DNA of 64,000 nucleotides from Arcticibacter pallidicorallinus (GTDB lineage Bacteria > Bacteroidota > Bacteroidia > Sphingobacteriales > Sphingobacteriaceae). Made by a program: the position numbers and the translations under genes. The stretch is from assembly GCF_003002875.1 (NCBI RefSeq), contig NZ_PVTH01000009.1, positions 1-64,000 of the forward strand. The letters are read 5' to 3'. Each line of letters starts with the position of its first letter. The stretch's first letter is position 1. Below, piece after piece: positions 54,143 through 62,977 of the stretch. A model generated the notes under the pieces. That model searched no databases and was not told the origin of the DNA. It saw nothing but the letters and a program-made list of their open reading frames with translations.

Positions 54143-54150
54143 TAAATTTG
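54143..54150 (+). promoter_or_regulatory. Candidate -7 box of the HipA-like gene
   Basis: TAAATTTG matches the TAnnTTTG consensus exactly, ten bases before the ATG at 54161. Upstream at the right spacing is GTTC rather than TTTG, so it is a partial match. A very short leader is implied. Confidence 0.4.
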
Positions 54151-54160
54151 GCGCAAGAAT

Positions 54161-54955
54161 ATGGACGAAAACACCAGACAACTAAGAACAGTTAATGTCA
54201 CCCGCTACGTCATTCCCCTCCGGGAAGGAGGATCGCTTCCAGCTATCGCGGAAGCTGACGACGACTTTCTATACGTATTGAAGTTTAGAGGAGCCGGACA
54301 GGGTGTAAAAGCACTTACTGCTGAGTTAATCGGTTGTGAAATAGCCAGGGCACTGGGACTTCAGGTTCCCGAAGTGGTATTTGCCGAGCTGGATGAAGCA
54401 TTTGGCCGCACGGAAGGAGACGAAGAAATTCAGGATCTGCTCAAGTTCAGCCGAGGGCTTAACCTTGCCCTGCACTATCTCTCGGGCGCTATTACCTTCG
54501 ATCCCGTGGTGAATACGGTAGAGGCGCTTCTTGCTTCAGAGATCGTATGGCTGGATTGTCTGCTGACTAATGTCGATCGTACAGCCAGGAATACCAATAT
54601 GCTGATGTGGCACAACGAGCTATGGCTGATCGATCATGGCGCATCCCTTTACTTTCACCACTCCTGGAGCAACTGGGAAGAACAGGCGCGAAAGCCTTTT
54701 GTACAGGTGAAAGACCATGTGCTGCTGTCGCAGGCCACCGAACTCGATGTTGTGAATGAAGCCTTTATCAAACTTCTGACTCCAGAGCTGATACAGTCTA
54801 TCGTAGACCTTATTCCAGACGAGTGGCTATCTACAGAATCAGAGGAACAAGCCGGGCTGAACCGCCGTGTATATTATGATTTTTTACTAACCAGAATCGC
54901 AAATTCTGACATATTCGTTAAAGAAGCCCAAAATGCAAGACAGACACTTATTTGA
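54161..54955 (+). CDS. HipA-like Ser/Thr kinase fold protein
   Basis: The 264-residue protein has HipA-type kinase residues: Lys in LYVLKFRGAGQG (ATP contact), a catalytic loop NVDRTARNTN near residue 148, and the metal-binding IDHGA near 165. It is shorter than HipA (440 residues) and lacks the N-terminal HipA_N region. The following DUF3037 gene overlaps it by 23 bases, and this pair recurs in many bacteria. As in HipA/HipB it may phosphorylate a target and be controlled by its partner, but this is only by analogy. Confidence 0.78.
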   Translation: MDENTRQLRTVNVTRYVIPLREGGSLPAIAEADDDFLYVLKFRGAGQGVKALTAELIGCEIARALGLQVPEVVFAELDEAFGRTEGDEEIQDLLKFSRGLNLALHYLSGAITFDPVVNTVEALLASEIVWLDCLLTNVDRTARNTNMLMWHNELWLIDHGASLYFHHSWSNWEEQARKPFVQVKDHVLLSQATELDVVNEAFIKLLTPELIQSIVDLIPDEWLSTESEEQAGLNRRVYYDFLLTRIANSDIFVKEAQNARQTLI

Positions 54956-55316
54956 GTATGCCGTAATCCGCCTTGTTCCGAGGGTCGAACGCGAAGAGTT
55001 TCTCAATGTCGGTGTGATTCTCTATTGTAAATCATTACGTTTTCTGGAAATGACCATGACCATCGACCCTAATCGTCTGCTGGCATTCGCTCCGGACCTG
55101 GACCTGAAGGTTGTTGAGCAGAATCTCCAAGCATTCGCTCGGATCTGCGCGGGCGGAAAAGATGGAGGCCCGATTGGACAGCAGCTGATAGCAGACCGCT
55201 TTCGCTGGATCACGGCCATGCGAAGCACCATCCTGCAAACTTCTCGGGTACATCCGGGCTTCTGTACCAATCCACAGCTCGCTTTAGAAAGACTGCACCG
55301 TGAGCTGGTACTATAA
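54933..55316 (+). CDS. DUF3037 protein
   Basis: The 127-residue protein starts MQDRHLFEYAVIRLVPRVER and follows the DUF3037 pattern, with the conserved EFLNVGVILYC and the C-terminal GFCTNPQLALERL. It is almost always encoded beside a HipA-like kinase, here with 23 bases of overlap. It has no HTH of the HipB type, so if it acts as an antitoxin or cofactor the mechanism is new. Confidence 0.82.
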   Translation: MQDRHLFEYAVIRLVPRVEREEFLNVGVILYCKSLRFLEMTMTIDPNRLLAFAPDLDLKVVEQNLQAFARICAGGKDGGPIGQQLIADRFRWITAMRSTILQTSRVHPGFCTNPQLALERLHRELVL

Positions 55317-55331
55317 GAGAATCTGCGGGTA

Positions 55332-57323
55332 TTATCCCGCAAATTCCCTTATCAGAGGCAACGTAAAGAAAAATTCAGAACCCTTCCCGTGTTCACTCTC
55401 CACCCAAATGCGGCCCTTATGCCTTTCAACGATCTCTTTGGTGATGAACAAACCAATCCCAAGACCGGAAATATGAGATGCCAGGCTTTCAACCCTAAAA
55501 AAGCGCGCGAATATATTTTCCAGTTGTTCTGTTTCTATACCAAATCCAAAGTCCTGAATACCCACCCGTACTTCCAGGTCAGTCTTTCTAACGCGGATAA
55601 GCACTTTCGAGGCATCAGGAGAGTATTTGATTGCGTTGGAAATTAAATTAATGATCACCTGCTCTATACGCTGCTTGTCAGCCTGCACCGGAAGCACAAT
55701 ACTGTCGCTGTCCAGTTCAATTTCATGCGTTTCAGATGTAAACTGAACAAGTTCAATAACCTCATGTAACAACGTCTGCAGGTCGAACGTCTCAAAATCA
55801 AGGTAAAGCTTTCCCGACTGTATCTTAGACACATCCAGCAAGTCTGATACCAGGCTCGAAATCTTATTCAACTGCTTTAGCGCTTTTTTAATGAACGCCC
55901 TGTTGAGTTCACCCGACTCGTTGCGTTCCAGGATCTGCAAGAATCCCTTCATGCTGGTCAGCGGGGTCTTCAGCTCATGACTGGCCAGGCCGATAAACTC
56001 GTCCTTCTTTGCATTGAGCGCCCTAACTTCCTCGTAGAGCTTGGCATTGTCCAGCGCCGTAGCTGCCTGAGCCGCTACGCCGGCAACCAGATTCTCCTGA
56101 TTCCTGCTGAACATGGCAGGCCGCGAATGCCCGAATACAAGTCCCCCCACCACAACGTTACCTTTCGTCGTGACAGGAACAACCAATAAGCTCGAAACCT
56201 GCATGCTCACCTTCAGTAAGTCAAAAAGCGGAGCATGATTTAGATAACGTTCATCTTTTCTAATTTCCTCAATCCGGACGATCTTTCCTCCCAGAAAAAT
56301 ACTATCAAATAGCGCCCTAAACTCCGCTGATCCAAAGCCTTCTACAGATCCAACAGCTGCAGCGGAAGTCGCGAATAGTTGAATCGCATTGCCAATGCCG
56401 TCCTTTGTATTGTAGTAAAAAGTTCCGAATTCTGCTCCTGTCAGCTGTGTAGTAGCATCCGTAACCTTCTGAAGGATCATCTCCGCCTCAAGACCTTCCG
56501 AAATGGCCTTTCCGATAGTGTTCAAAACGGCAAGATCAGTCGCGTGGCGCTTAATCGCTCGCTCTGCTTCCTTATTTTTAGTTATATCACGCGCAATCTT
56601 TGATGCGCCTATAATATTTCCGTCCTTATCCTTAACAGGGGAGATAGTGAGTGATACGGCTATTTTCCGACCGCCTTTACCAATCCGCACTGTTTCAAGG
56701 TGCTCTACCTTGATACCTCTTTTGATTTTGCTGATGATGTTGTCTTCTTCAGACAGACGTTCTTTGGGGATAAGAAAAGAAATATGCTCGCCTATAATCT
56801 CCTCTTCGGTATAGCCGAAGATTAACTCAGCCCCTTTATTCCAGCTGGTAATAAAGCCATCCAGCGTCTTGCTAAGAATAGCATCATCAGACGACTCAAT
56901 TATGGCAGCCAGCATGGCCTGCTTCTCTTCCGCCACCTTCTGCACGGTGAGATCGTGAAAGATGTGGGACACGCCCAGCACTCTTCCCTGCGCATCTCTG
57001 ATCAACGACGCTGTGAGCGATATATTAACTTTCTGATTGTTCTTGCTTAGCCGGATGGTTTGGTAGTGTTCCACTGAGCCGCCTGCGACCACTCTTTGGA
57101 AATCGGCCTTTTCGTCAAAGGCAAGCTCCTTTGGAATCATAAAATCTATATGTCTGTCAGTGACCTCGTCCGCCGTATAACCTAGGATCCTTGTAGCCGC
57201 AGAATTCCAGTGTATAATGTGCCCATTGATGTCCAGTGTAATGACTGCGTCATGCGCACTATTAAATATTGAAGACAAATCAAAGTCATTCAAGCTAATG
57301 AGTGGTTTATTAAAGTCCTCCAT
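55332..57323 (-). CDS. PAS-PAS-GAF histidine kinase
   Basis: From ATG 57323 (MEDFNKPL) the 663-residue protein has two PAS domains at about 12-130 and 140-250, a GAF domain at about 275-420 and a kinase core. The H-box is FIGLASHELKTPLTSMKG, the N-box NLISNAIKYSP, then the G1 box FGFGIE and G2 GLGIGLF. It lacks a transmembrane segment and is therefore cytosolic, with PAS and GAF sensing small molecules or redox. No response regulator is adjacent. A 6-bp hairpin TGCGGG/CCCGCA (55324-55341) covers its stop codon and may end both converging transcripts. Confidence 0.9.
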   Translation of the reverse strand: MEDFNKPLISLNDFDLSSIFNSAHDAVITLDINGHIIHWNSAATRILGYTADEVTDRHIDFMIPKELAFDEKADFQRVVAGGSVEHYQTIRLSKNNQKVNISLTASLIRDAQGRVLGVSHIFHDLTVQKVAEEKQAMLAAIIESSDDAILSKTLDGFITSWNKGAELIFGYTEEEIIGEHISFLIPKERLSEEDNIISKIKRGIKVEHLETVRIGKGGRKIAVSLTISPVKDKDGNIIGASKIARDITKNKEAERAIKRHATDLAVLNTIGKAISEGLEAEMILQKVTDATTQLTGAEFGTFYYNTKDGIGNAIQLFATSAAAVGSVEGFGSAEFRALFDSIFLGGKIVRIEEIRKDERYLNHAPLFDLLKVSMQVSSLLVVPVTTKGNVVVGGLVFGHSRPAMFSRNQENLVAGVAAQAATALDNAKLYEEVRALNAKKDEFIGLASHELKTPLTSMKGFLQILERNESGELNRAFIKKALKQLNKISSLVSDLLDVSKIQSGKLYLDFETFDLQTLLHEVIELVQFTSETHEIELDSDSIVLPVQADKQRIEQVIINLISNAIKYSPDASKVLIRVRKTDLEVRVGIQDFGFGIETEQLENIFARFFRVESLASHISGLGIGLFITKEIVERHKGRIWVESEHGKGSEFFFTLPLIREFAG

Positions 57324-57386
57324 CAAAACAAATATATCCAATAAAACATTTGTATGGTATTTAACTAAATATTTGCTGTCGCCCAC

Positions 57387-57584
57387 ATGCCGTCCTCCGT
57401 CATATCGTCATATCACTTTGAGCCCTCATCCCGTACCCTTACAGTGGTTTTTCTTTCGGGCATGGTTTACGAATATCAGGGCGTGCCTGAATCTCTTTAT
57501 GACGAGATGAAAGCAGTAAAATCAAAGGGGACTTTTTTAAACAAAAGAGTCAAGGGGGTTTATCCTTATCGAAAACTTACATGA
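57387..57584 (+). CDS. KTSC-domain protein (65 aa)
   Basis: The short protein MPSSVISSYHFEPSSRTLTV ends YPYRKLT and contains the KTSC signature (VSGMVYEYQGVP-like YEYQGVPESLYDEMKAVKSKGTF). KTSC domains are small RNA- or nucleotide-binding modules found in Lys-tRNA synthetases and in lone proteins. It is divergent from the kinase and ends three bases before the PfkB gene on the other strand. Confidence 0.88.
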   Translation: MPSSVISSYHFEPSSRTLTVVFLSGMVYEYQGVPESLYDEMKAVKSKGTFLNKRVKGVYPYRKLT

Positions 57585-57587
57585 AAT

Positions 57588-58454
57588 TTATGGGGCAATT
57601 CTCTCCAGAACATCCTCGAGGCTTCCTTTAAACGGACCAGTAGATTCGATTTTCAGGGTCGCCATAGCCGCGCCAAACTTACCTGATTCCACACAGTCGA
57701 AATTTTTTGCTCTCTTATATAGATAACCGGCCATATACGTATCCCCGCATCCGGTTGCATCGACAACCTGATTAGGCTCGTAAGCGGGGATTTCGTAAAA
57801 GACGCCCCCTGTGTAAATCAACGACCCCTTACTTCCCAGCGTGACAATCACCTCATTGACGCCAAGCGCAGCGATGATCATGGCGCCCTCCCATATATCG
57901 TCGCAACTGGTAAGCACTGCCAGTTCAGCGTCATTGGCTTTCAGAATATCGACGAAGGGTAGTGCTTCGTTCTTTTCCGACCAATCAGTAGCCAGCACAG
58001 TCTCATCCTGAACAAGCCTTAGAAATCCCTGCACGTCGAGAGACACAATACCTTTCGCCGATAAGTACTTGATCAAAGAAAGCGGTATATCATCGCCCAA
58101 CAGAGGACCCAGGTGATACATTCCGGCATCCACATCCAAAAAGGAGTTCATATCAAACGGATCTGCCTTTTGCAGTACCCGTTGTTTCCGGTTATCCTGA
58201 TTGGTATCGTAAATATTCTCGAAATAGACGGTATGTCTGCTCGAAAGTGCGCTCACACTAATTCCTGCTGCCCGTAATTCGGACACAATATGCATTTCCG
58301 ATTCCGCGATACCAGTAACCAGACTGTATCGGACATCAAGATTAGCCATTGCGTGCGAGAAGTAAAATGATGTTCCACCCGGCATGTGAACCTGGCCCGA
58401 GGGATTGACGACTTTATCCAGTGTAATGTGCCCAATACAGCAAATATCAATCAT
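57588..58454 (-). CDS. PfkB-family carbohydrate kinase
   Basis: The 288-residue protein starts MIDICCIGHITLDKVVNPSG with GGTSFYFSHAMANLD, and the catalytic pocket ATGCGDTYMAGYLY provides the Asp base, so it is an ATP-dependent sugar or nucleoside kinase of the ribokinase fold. The substrate cannot be read from the motifs. It is cytoplasmic and lies alone. Confidence 0.9.
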   Translation of the reverse strand: MIDICCIGHITLDKVVNPSGQVHMPGGTSFYFSHAMANLDVRYSLVTGIAESEMHIVSELRAAGISVSALSSRHTVYFENIYDTNQDNRKQRVLQKADPFDMNSFLDVDAGMYHLGPLLGDDIPLSLIKYLSAKGIVSLDVQGFLRLVQDETVLATDWSEKNEALPFVDILKANDAELAVLTSCDDIWEGAMIIAALGVNEVIVTLGSKGSLIYTGGVFYEIPAYEPNQVVDATGCGDTYMAGYLYKRAKNFDCVESGKFGAAMATLKIESTGPFKGSLEDVLERIAP

Positions 58455-58516
58455 GTGCTTTCTTTATATCAAAAGGCTGTAAATGTAAGGATAAACTTAT
58501 ATCTAAAGACACCTCC

Positions 58517-59794
58517 TTAGCCTTCGAGGTTCCTGCGAATGTTCTCCCCTGCAAGAACAATGTCGCTACCGCTGGGAGCCTGGAAAATCTCCAGCTCAAA
58601 ATGCTTCGCCGCTGCAAAAAGATGGTCGAATATATCCGACTGTATACCTTCATATTCTGCCCAGACAACAGTCGCCGTGAAACAGTACACTTCGATAGGA
58701 ACGCCCCTGTCATCAGGCGGAAGTTGACGCACCATCAGCGTCATGTCTTTTCGAATATTTTTATGGTGGTTGAGGAAAGCTTGAGTATAGTGCCTGAATA
58801 CACCGATATTGGTCATCCTTCGCCCGTTTATCAGCTCCGAAGTATCCACATCATGTTCCCTGTTAAATGTTGCGATCTCTTCCTCACGGCGTTCTATAAA
58901 GTCCTTGATCAAATAATATTTTTTGAAACGTTCACGCATTTCCGGATTGACAAACTTGATAGAGCGAATGTTGATATGCAGCGCACGCTTTATCCGCCGG
59001 CCGCCGCTTTCCTGCATGCCGCGCCAGTTTTTAAAGCTATCGGTTATAAAATAATATGTAGGAACCGAGGTCACGGTTTTATCCCAGTTACTTATCTTAA
59101 CCGTGTTCAGGTTCATCGCTATCACACTTCCGTCGGCATTAAACTTGGGCATTTCCACCCAATCGCCAACCCTCACCATATCATTCGCGGAGATCTGCAC
59201 ACTCGCAACCAGGCCCAGTATGGTATCCTTAAAGATCAGCAGCACAATAGCCGTCATCGCACCAAACGCACTCAGGAAATAAACTGGAGACTTACCCATC
59301 AGAGTGGAGAGCATCAATATGCCAACAGCAATATAAATGACGATTCGAGCCAGTTGAAAATAACTCGCAATAGGTTTGCTTTTGAACAGGGGAGAGCTGG
59401 AAAGGATAAACTCCAGCGCTTTCAAAACAGACAAAATAACCTTTGTAATTACCAGGATAATAATAAGATCCAGCAGGATGATCACGCCCGGCAGCGCCTC
59501 GGGGAAATTGACAAACACCGCAGGAGTTAGACTTTTTACGATCAGCACGGGAATCAATTGTACCAGGTTGCTGAGTAGCTTAAACTCGATAATGATATCA
59601 TCCCATTTAGTCGAGGTACGCTTGAAGAAGGAATGAATAAGGTTCTTCGTTATCCACTTCGCTATATACATAAACAAGAAGGCCAAAAGAACAATGATCA
59701 CCAGGTTGCTGAATATTGCGATATAAGGAACGAACTGTCTCCCGACGCCCGAACGGATAAGAAATATTTCGAAGTAATGTTGCAGATCTCTCAT
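58517..59794 (-). CDS. MscS-family mechanosensitive ion channel
   Basis: The 425-residue protein has a periplasm-facing N-terminus, hydrophobic helices at about 24-45, 70-95, 100-125 and 145-175, then the MscS pore-and-beta domain (FLSAFGAMTAIVLLIFKDTILGLVASVQISANDMVRVGDWVEM). It should release solutes at hypo-osmotic shock. The long C-terminal cytoplasmic cage ends GENIRRNLEG. Confidence 0.92.
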   Translation of the reverse strand: MRDLQHYFEIFLIRSGVGRQFVPYIAIFSNLVIIVLLAFLFMYIAKWITKNLIHSFFKRTSTKWDDIIIEFKLLSNLVQLIPVLIVKSLTPAVFVNFPEALPGVIILLDLIIILVITKVILSVLKALEFILSSSPLFKSKPIASYFQLARIVIYIAVGILMLSTLMGKSPVYFLSAFGAMTAIVLLIFKDTILGLVASVQISANDMVRVGDWVEMPKFNADGSVIAMNLNTVKISNWDKTVTSVPTYYFITDSFKNWRGMQESGGRRIKRALHINIRSIKFVNPEMRERFKKYYLIKDFIERREEEIATFNREHDVDTSELINGRRMTNIGVFRHYTQAFLNHHKNIRKDMTLMVRQLPPDDRGVPIEVYCFTATVVWAEYEGIQSDIFDHLFAAAKHFELEIFQAPSGSDIVLAGENIRRNLEG

Positions 59795-59958
59795 TTTTTA
59801 ACGGTAATGTATCCCATAAAATGCGTGCAAGTTACCCATTTTATGCTAAAGAGGCGGGGTGAAGGGGCCTTAGCATCAGCGGAGACCTCATCCGGTCAAA
59901 ATTAATTTACTAATACTGAATAGCTTAAATGTTATTTAAAAAAAAGCAATAAAAGCAA

Positions 59959-59989
59959 TTTGCAAATGAAGCGACTATTTGTACTTTTG
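59959..59989 (+). promoter_or_regulatory. Bacteroidota promoter of tRNA-Ser
   Basis: TTTG (59959-59962), 19 bases, then TACTTTTG (59982-59989) is a perfect match to the TTTG-N19-TAnnTTTG consensus. The tRNA starts five bases later, at 59994, so the leader is at most one or two bases if transcription begins about seven bases downstream of the box centre. Confidence 0.85.
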
Positions 59990-59993
59990 TCGC

Positions 59994-60078
59994 GGAGAGT
60001 TGGCAGAGTGGTCGATTGCGGCAGTCTTGAAAACTGTTGACTGTAACAGGTCCTGGGGTTCGAATCCCTAACTCTCCG
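59994..60078 (+). tRNA. tRNA-Ser (anticodon TGA)
   Basis: The 85-base gene folds as a class II tRNA. The acceptor GGAGAGT (59994-60000) pairs with ACTCTCC (60071-60077), the anticodon stem GCAGT/ACTGT holds loop CTTGAAA with TGA at 60028-60030, and a long variable arm precedes GGTTCGAATCC. Its discriminator is G and CCA is not encoded. It reads UCA and other UCN codons by wobble. It is followed directly by a terminator. Confidence 0.95.
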
Positions 60079-60080
60079 CA

Positions 60081-60120
60081 AAAAAAGCCTGTATTGTTGA
60101 AAAATGATACAGGCTTTTTT
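60081..60120 (+). terminator. Terminator after tRNA-Ser
   Basis: AAAAAAGCCTGTAT (60081-60094) pairs perfectly with ATACAGGCTTTTTT (60107-60120), and the T tract ends transcription. It starts two bases after the tRNA. Confidence 0.9.
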
Positions 60121-60260
60121 GTTTGGTATTTGATGAAGCCCCCGAACTATCCATACGACATTAGAATTTCGTTGTCAATGGTCCTATTAGAGAAGATCCT
60201 GACTAGAAAGCATCCCCTTTTATATGCAGGCGTATTTAAGGAGCCATGCAGCCCAGATGA

Positions 60261-60696
60261 AACAGGGTTTGCCAGTCCGCTTTCCTAAGTCTGCAGGTCA
60301 GCCACAGTGTATGCCGGGATGCAGACGGGAATCTGGAAGTAAGCTTGGGCGGGCTCAAGCCCAAACAAGATGTGAAAAAGGCTGTAGAATATCCTACAAG
60401 CGCATCAAATACCGGATACGCCTCATGGTGGTAGCCTTGCATTTCGGGAGGAATATCTGGTGTATCTCTGGATATTAGGATCTGGATGTGCACCGGACAA
60501 TGGCGGCCAAACCTCTCCGCCTCATCAAAGAGGCTTACCCGAATCGCTCTATGAAGATGCAGGAGATGGGGTATGATGGGAACAGCTTGCTAAGGAACTT
60601 GAGCAAACTAATAGAGAAGCAACCAGAGCACCTTAGAAAGAGCACAACGCCGAAGGCAACGCCACCGATTTCCCGGCGACAAAAGATCTTTTTTAA
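60261..60696 (+). pseudogene. Possible decayed coding sequence
   Basis: No intact gene lies between the tRNA terminator (60120) and 60758. Two coding-like frames follow each other: one open from 60261 to a stop at 60432 (contains DADGNLEVSLGGLKPKQDVK) and, after a frame change near 60425-60435, another from 60424 to 60696 interrupted by stops at 60574 and 60634 (contains WEQLAKELEQTNREATRAP). The reading style and junctions look like a gene broken by one frameshift and two stops, but no family is recognised, so it could be chance. Confidence 0.3.
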
Positions 60697-60757
60697 TCTC
60701 CAGATATAAATTTTCGCCGAGAATACTTATTATTGTTGATTACGACATGCCTATTGA

Positions 60758-62977
60758 ATGAATAACACCTTCGTTGACCTGAACAATTGCAACATTGAGC
60801 CGATCCGTATACCAGGTCAGATACAGTCGCACGGGTTCCTAATTGTCATTGATCAAAATCAAATAATTCGTTTCTATAGCGAAAACATACACAATTATCT
60901 GAAGCTCCCGGGCGTTGCCCTGCTAGGACAACCCATTAGTTCAATCGAGCCGATTATCGGCAAAAACGAACCGCCTAATTTCATCAACCAGTTAATCGTA
61001 TTTGGCCGTATAAACGGTTTTGATCAAACAAACCCATTTCAAACTGATATTCAGGGACAGGCATTTCATCTGATCGTCTCACAATCAGAAGAATATTTTC
61101 TTTTGGAATTTGAGCCATCTCATTCTGATTTGAGACTTGACATTCAGAAAATGGTGGGCAGATCTATTTCTGAGATGCTGGCGGATAAAAACCTGCAAAA
61201 TCTGCTGAATAATACGGCGCAGCAGATCAAGAGCATAATCAACTATGACCGCGTAATGATCTATAAGTTCGCGGAAGACGGACATGGAGAAGTCGTGGCA
61301 GAAGCCAGGAACACTGACCTGGCTCCCTGGCTGGGATTACACTATCCTGCATCCGATATACCTCAGCAAGCAAGAGAATTATATAAGGTTAATTTAACAA
61401 GAATTATTGCTGACGTTCATGCAGAACCTTCTAAAATTCTCGGCGAGGAGCTTGATTCAGAAAAGAGTCTTGACCTCAGTAGCTCACAATTACGGGCAGT
61501 CTCGCCAATACACATACAGTACCTGAAAAACATGGGCGTATGCTCGAGCTTTAGCATATCTTTGATTTATCACAAAGAATTATGGGGCTTGATTGCCTGC
61601 CATAATTACAGTCCCCGCTTTATTAATTACAAGTCGCGGGAGTCGGCAAAACTTATCGGGCAGATCTTATCATCTGCACTTGAATTCAGACAGGACGAAG
61701 AAAACCAGAGCACCTACGAAAGGTACAAGGCAGCAGTTAGTGAGTTGTCCCGAAATATGTTGCAAAGCATGAGTATCGAAGACGCCCTGACGATCAGCGA
61801 CATTACACTCATGGATGTGGCCGATGTAACCGGGGCAGTTCTTGTTTATGAAAATAATATTACAAAGCTTGGGGTAACCCCCGATACTGAGCGGTTGAGC
61901 AACCTGATCTCCTGGATCAATGAGACGGTTAAGGAACCGATCTACTACACTCAGGAGTTGTCGAAATTGTATCCGGAGGCCACAGCCTATAAACAGATGG
62001 CCAGCGGAATGTTTGTTTATACGATATCCAAAGAGCTGAGTGAATATGTCATATGGTTTAAACCGGAGCAACTGCAAACGATTCAGTGGGCGGGCAATCC
62101 CGAGAAGCCTGCAGAGGTTGATGTCCGAGATGGCTTACTCACCATCTCTCCGCGCAAGTCATTTGAAAATTGGGCGGAAACGGTGGTAGGAACATCAACG
62201 TCCTGGAGTAATTCAGAGATTAAATCCATACTTAGACTAAAAGGGGAGATTACCTACGCTATTAACCAGAAAGCGAGCGAGATAAGGATGTTAAATGAAA
62301 AGCTCAAGCAAGCCTACGAAGAGCTTGATACATTCAGCTTTACGATTTCTCATGATCTTAAGAATCCGCTGACGACTATCAAAAGCTACTCGCAGATTTT
62401 AATGCGCGACAAAAGTATGTCTCCAGAGTCTTTGAAGATCCTGGACCGGATAAACGCTTCTTCAGACAAGATGGATCAGATGATCAGAGAGGTCCTGGAA
62501 TATTCGAGAATCGGCAAATCCGCGTTGACGAAAGTGCCTATCGATATTCAGACGCTGGTCGAAGAACAGGTTAGAGATCTCTCTGTAGCGTATGAAGCTT
62601 GTGATCTGGAAACAACCATCGGTGAAACCCCTGTTCTGCAAGGGGATCCGGTAATGATATCGCAGGTATTTTCTAATCTCCTGAGCAATGCTATTAAGTA
62701 TTCACGCCGGTCAAATCCCGCGAAGATAAGTATTCATGGCAGCATTACGGATACAGAGATCGTTTACAGTATTACTGACAACGGGATCGGTATAGATATT
62801 AAACAGCTTCCAACGGTATTTGAACTATTCAAGCGAATGGATAATGCCAAGGACATCGAGGGTACCGGGGTTGGCCTTGCCATAGTGAAACGGATCGTCG
62901 AGAAGCACCAGGGCAAGGTATGGGTGGACAGTGAACTGGACAGAGGCTCTACTTTTTATCTTGCCTTTCGGCGCTAA
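60758..62977 (+). CDS. bphP: Bacteriophytochrome histidine kinase
   Basis: The 739-residue red/far-red light sensor has the canonical layout. The PAS domain carries the biliverdin-attaching Cys11 in NNCNIEPIRIPGQIQSHG. The GAF domain has YPASDIPQQARELYKVN and the chromophore His in ACHNYSP. The PHY domain has the tongue motif SPRKSFENWAE. The kinase core has H-box FSFTISHDLKNPLTTIKS, then N-, G1- and G2-boxes ending TFYLAFRR. It is cytoplasmic. The heme oxygenase that makes its biliverdin is encoded convergently with a 4-base overlap. No response regulator is adjacent. Confidence 0.95.
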   Translation: MNNTFVDLNNCNIEPIRIPGQIQSHGFLIVIDQNQIIRFYSENIHNYLKLPGVALLGQPISSIEPIIGKNEPPNFINQLIVFGRINGFDQTNPFQTDIQGQAFHLIVSQSEEYFLLEFEPSHSDLRLDIQKMVGRSISEMLADKNLQNLLNNTAQQIKSIINYDRVMIYKFAEDGHGEVVAEARNTDLAPWLGLHYPASDIPQQARELYKVNLTRIIADVHAEPSKILGEELDSEKSLDLSSSQLRAVSPIHIQYLKNMGVCSSFSISLIYHKELWGLIACHNYSPRFINYKSRESAKLIGQILSSALEFRQDEENQSTYERYKAAVSELSRNMLQSMSIEDALTISDITLMDVADVTGAVLVYENNITKLGVTPDTERLSNLISWINETVKEPIYYTQELSKLYPEATAYKQMASGMFVYTISKELSEYVIWFKPEQLQTIQWAGNPEKPAEVDVRDGLLTISPRKSFENWAETVVGTSTSWSNSEIKSILRLKGEITYAINQKASEIRMLNEKLKQAYEELDTFSFTISHDLKNPLTTIKSYSQILMRDKSMSPESLKILDRINASSDKMDQMIREVLEYSRIGKSALTKVPIDIQTLVEEQVRDLSVAYEACDLETTIGETPVLQGDPVMISQVFSNLLSNAIKYSRRSNPAKISIHGSITDTEIVYSITDNGIGIDIKQLPTVFELFKRMDNAKDIEGTGVGLAIVKRIVEKHQGKVWVDSELDRGSTFYLAFRR

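Noticed and set aside
58601-59530. A 309-codon open frame on the plus strand across the MscS gene
   Set aside because: It is antisense to a well-supported channel gene, lacks any family features and has unusual His/Arg/Gln-rich composition.
60081-60120. Hairpin after the tRNA considered as an integration-site repeat
   Set aside because: It is a standard stem with a T tract, fully explained as a terminator, and no second copy of the tRNA end was found.
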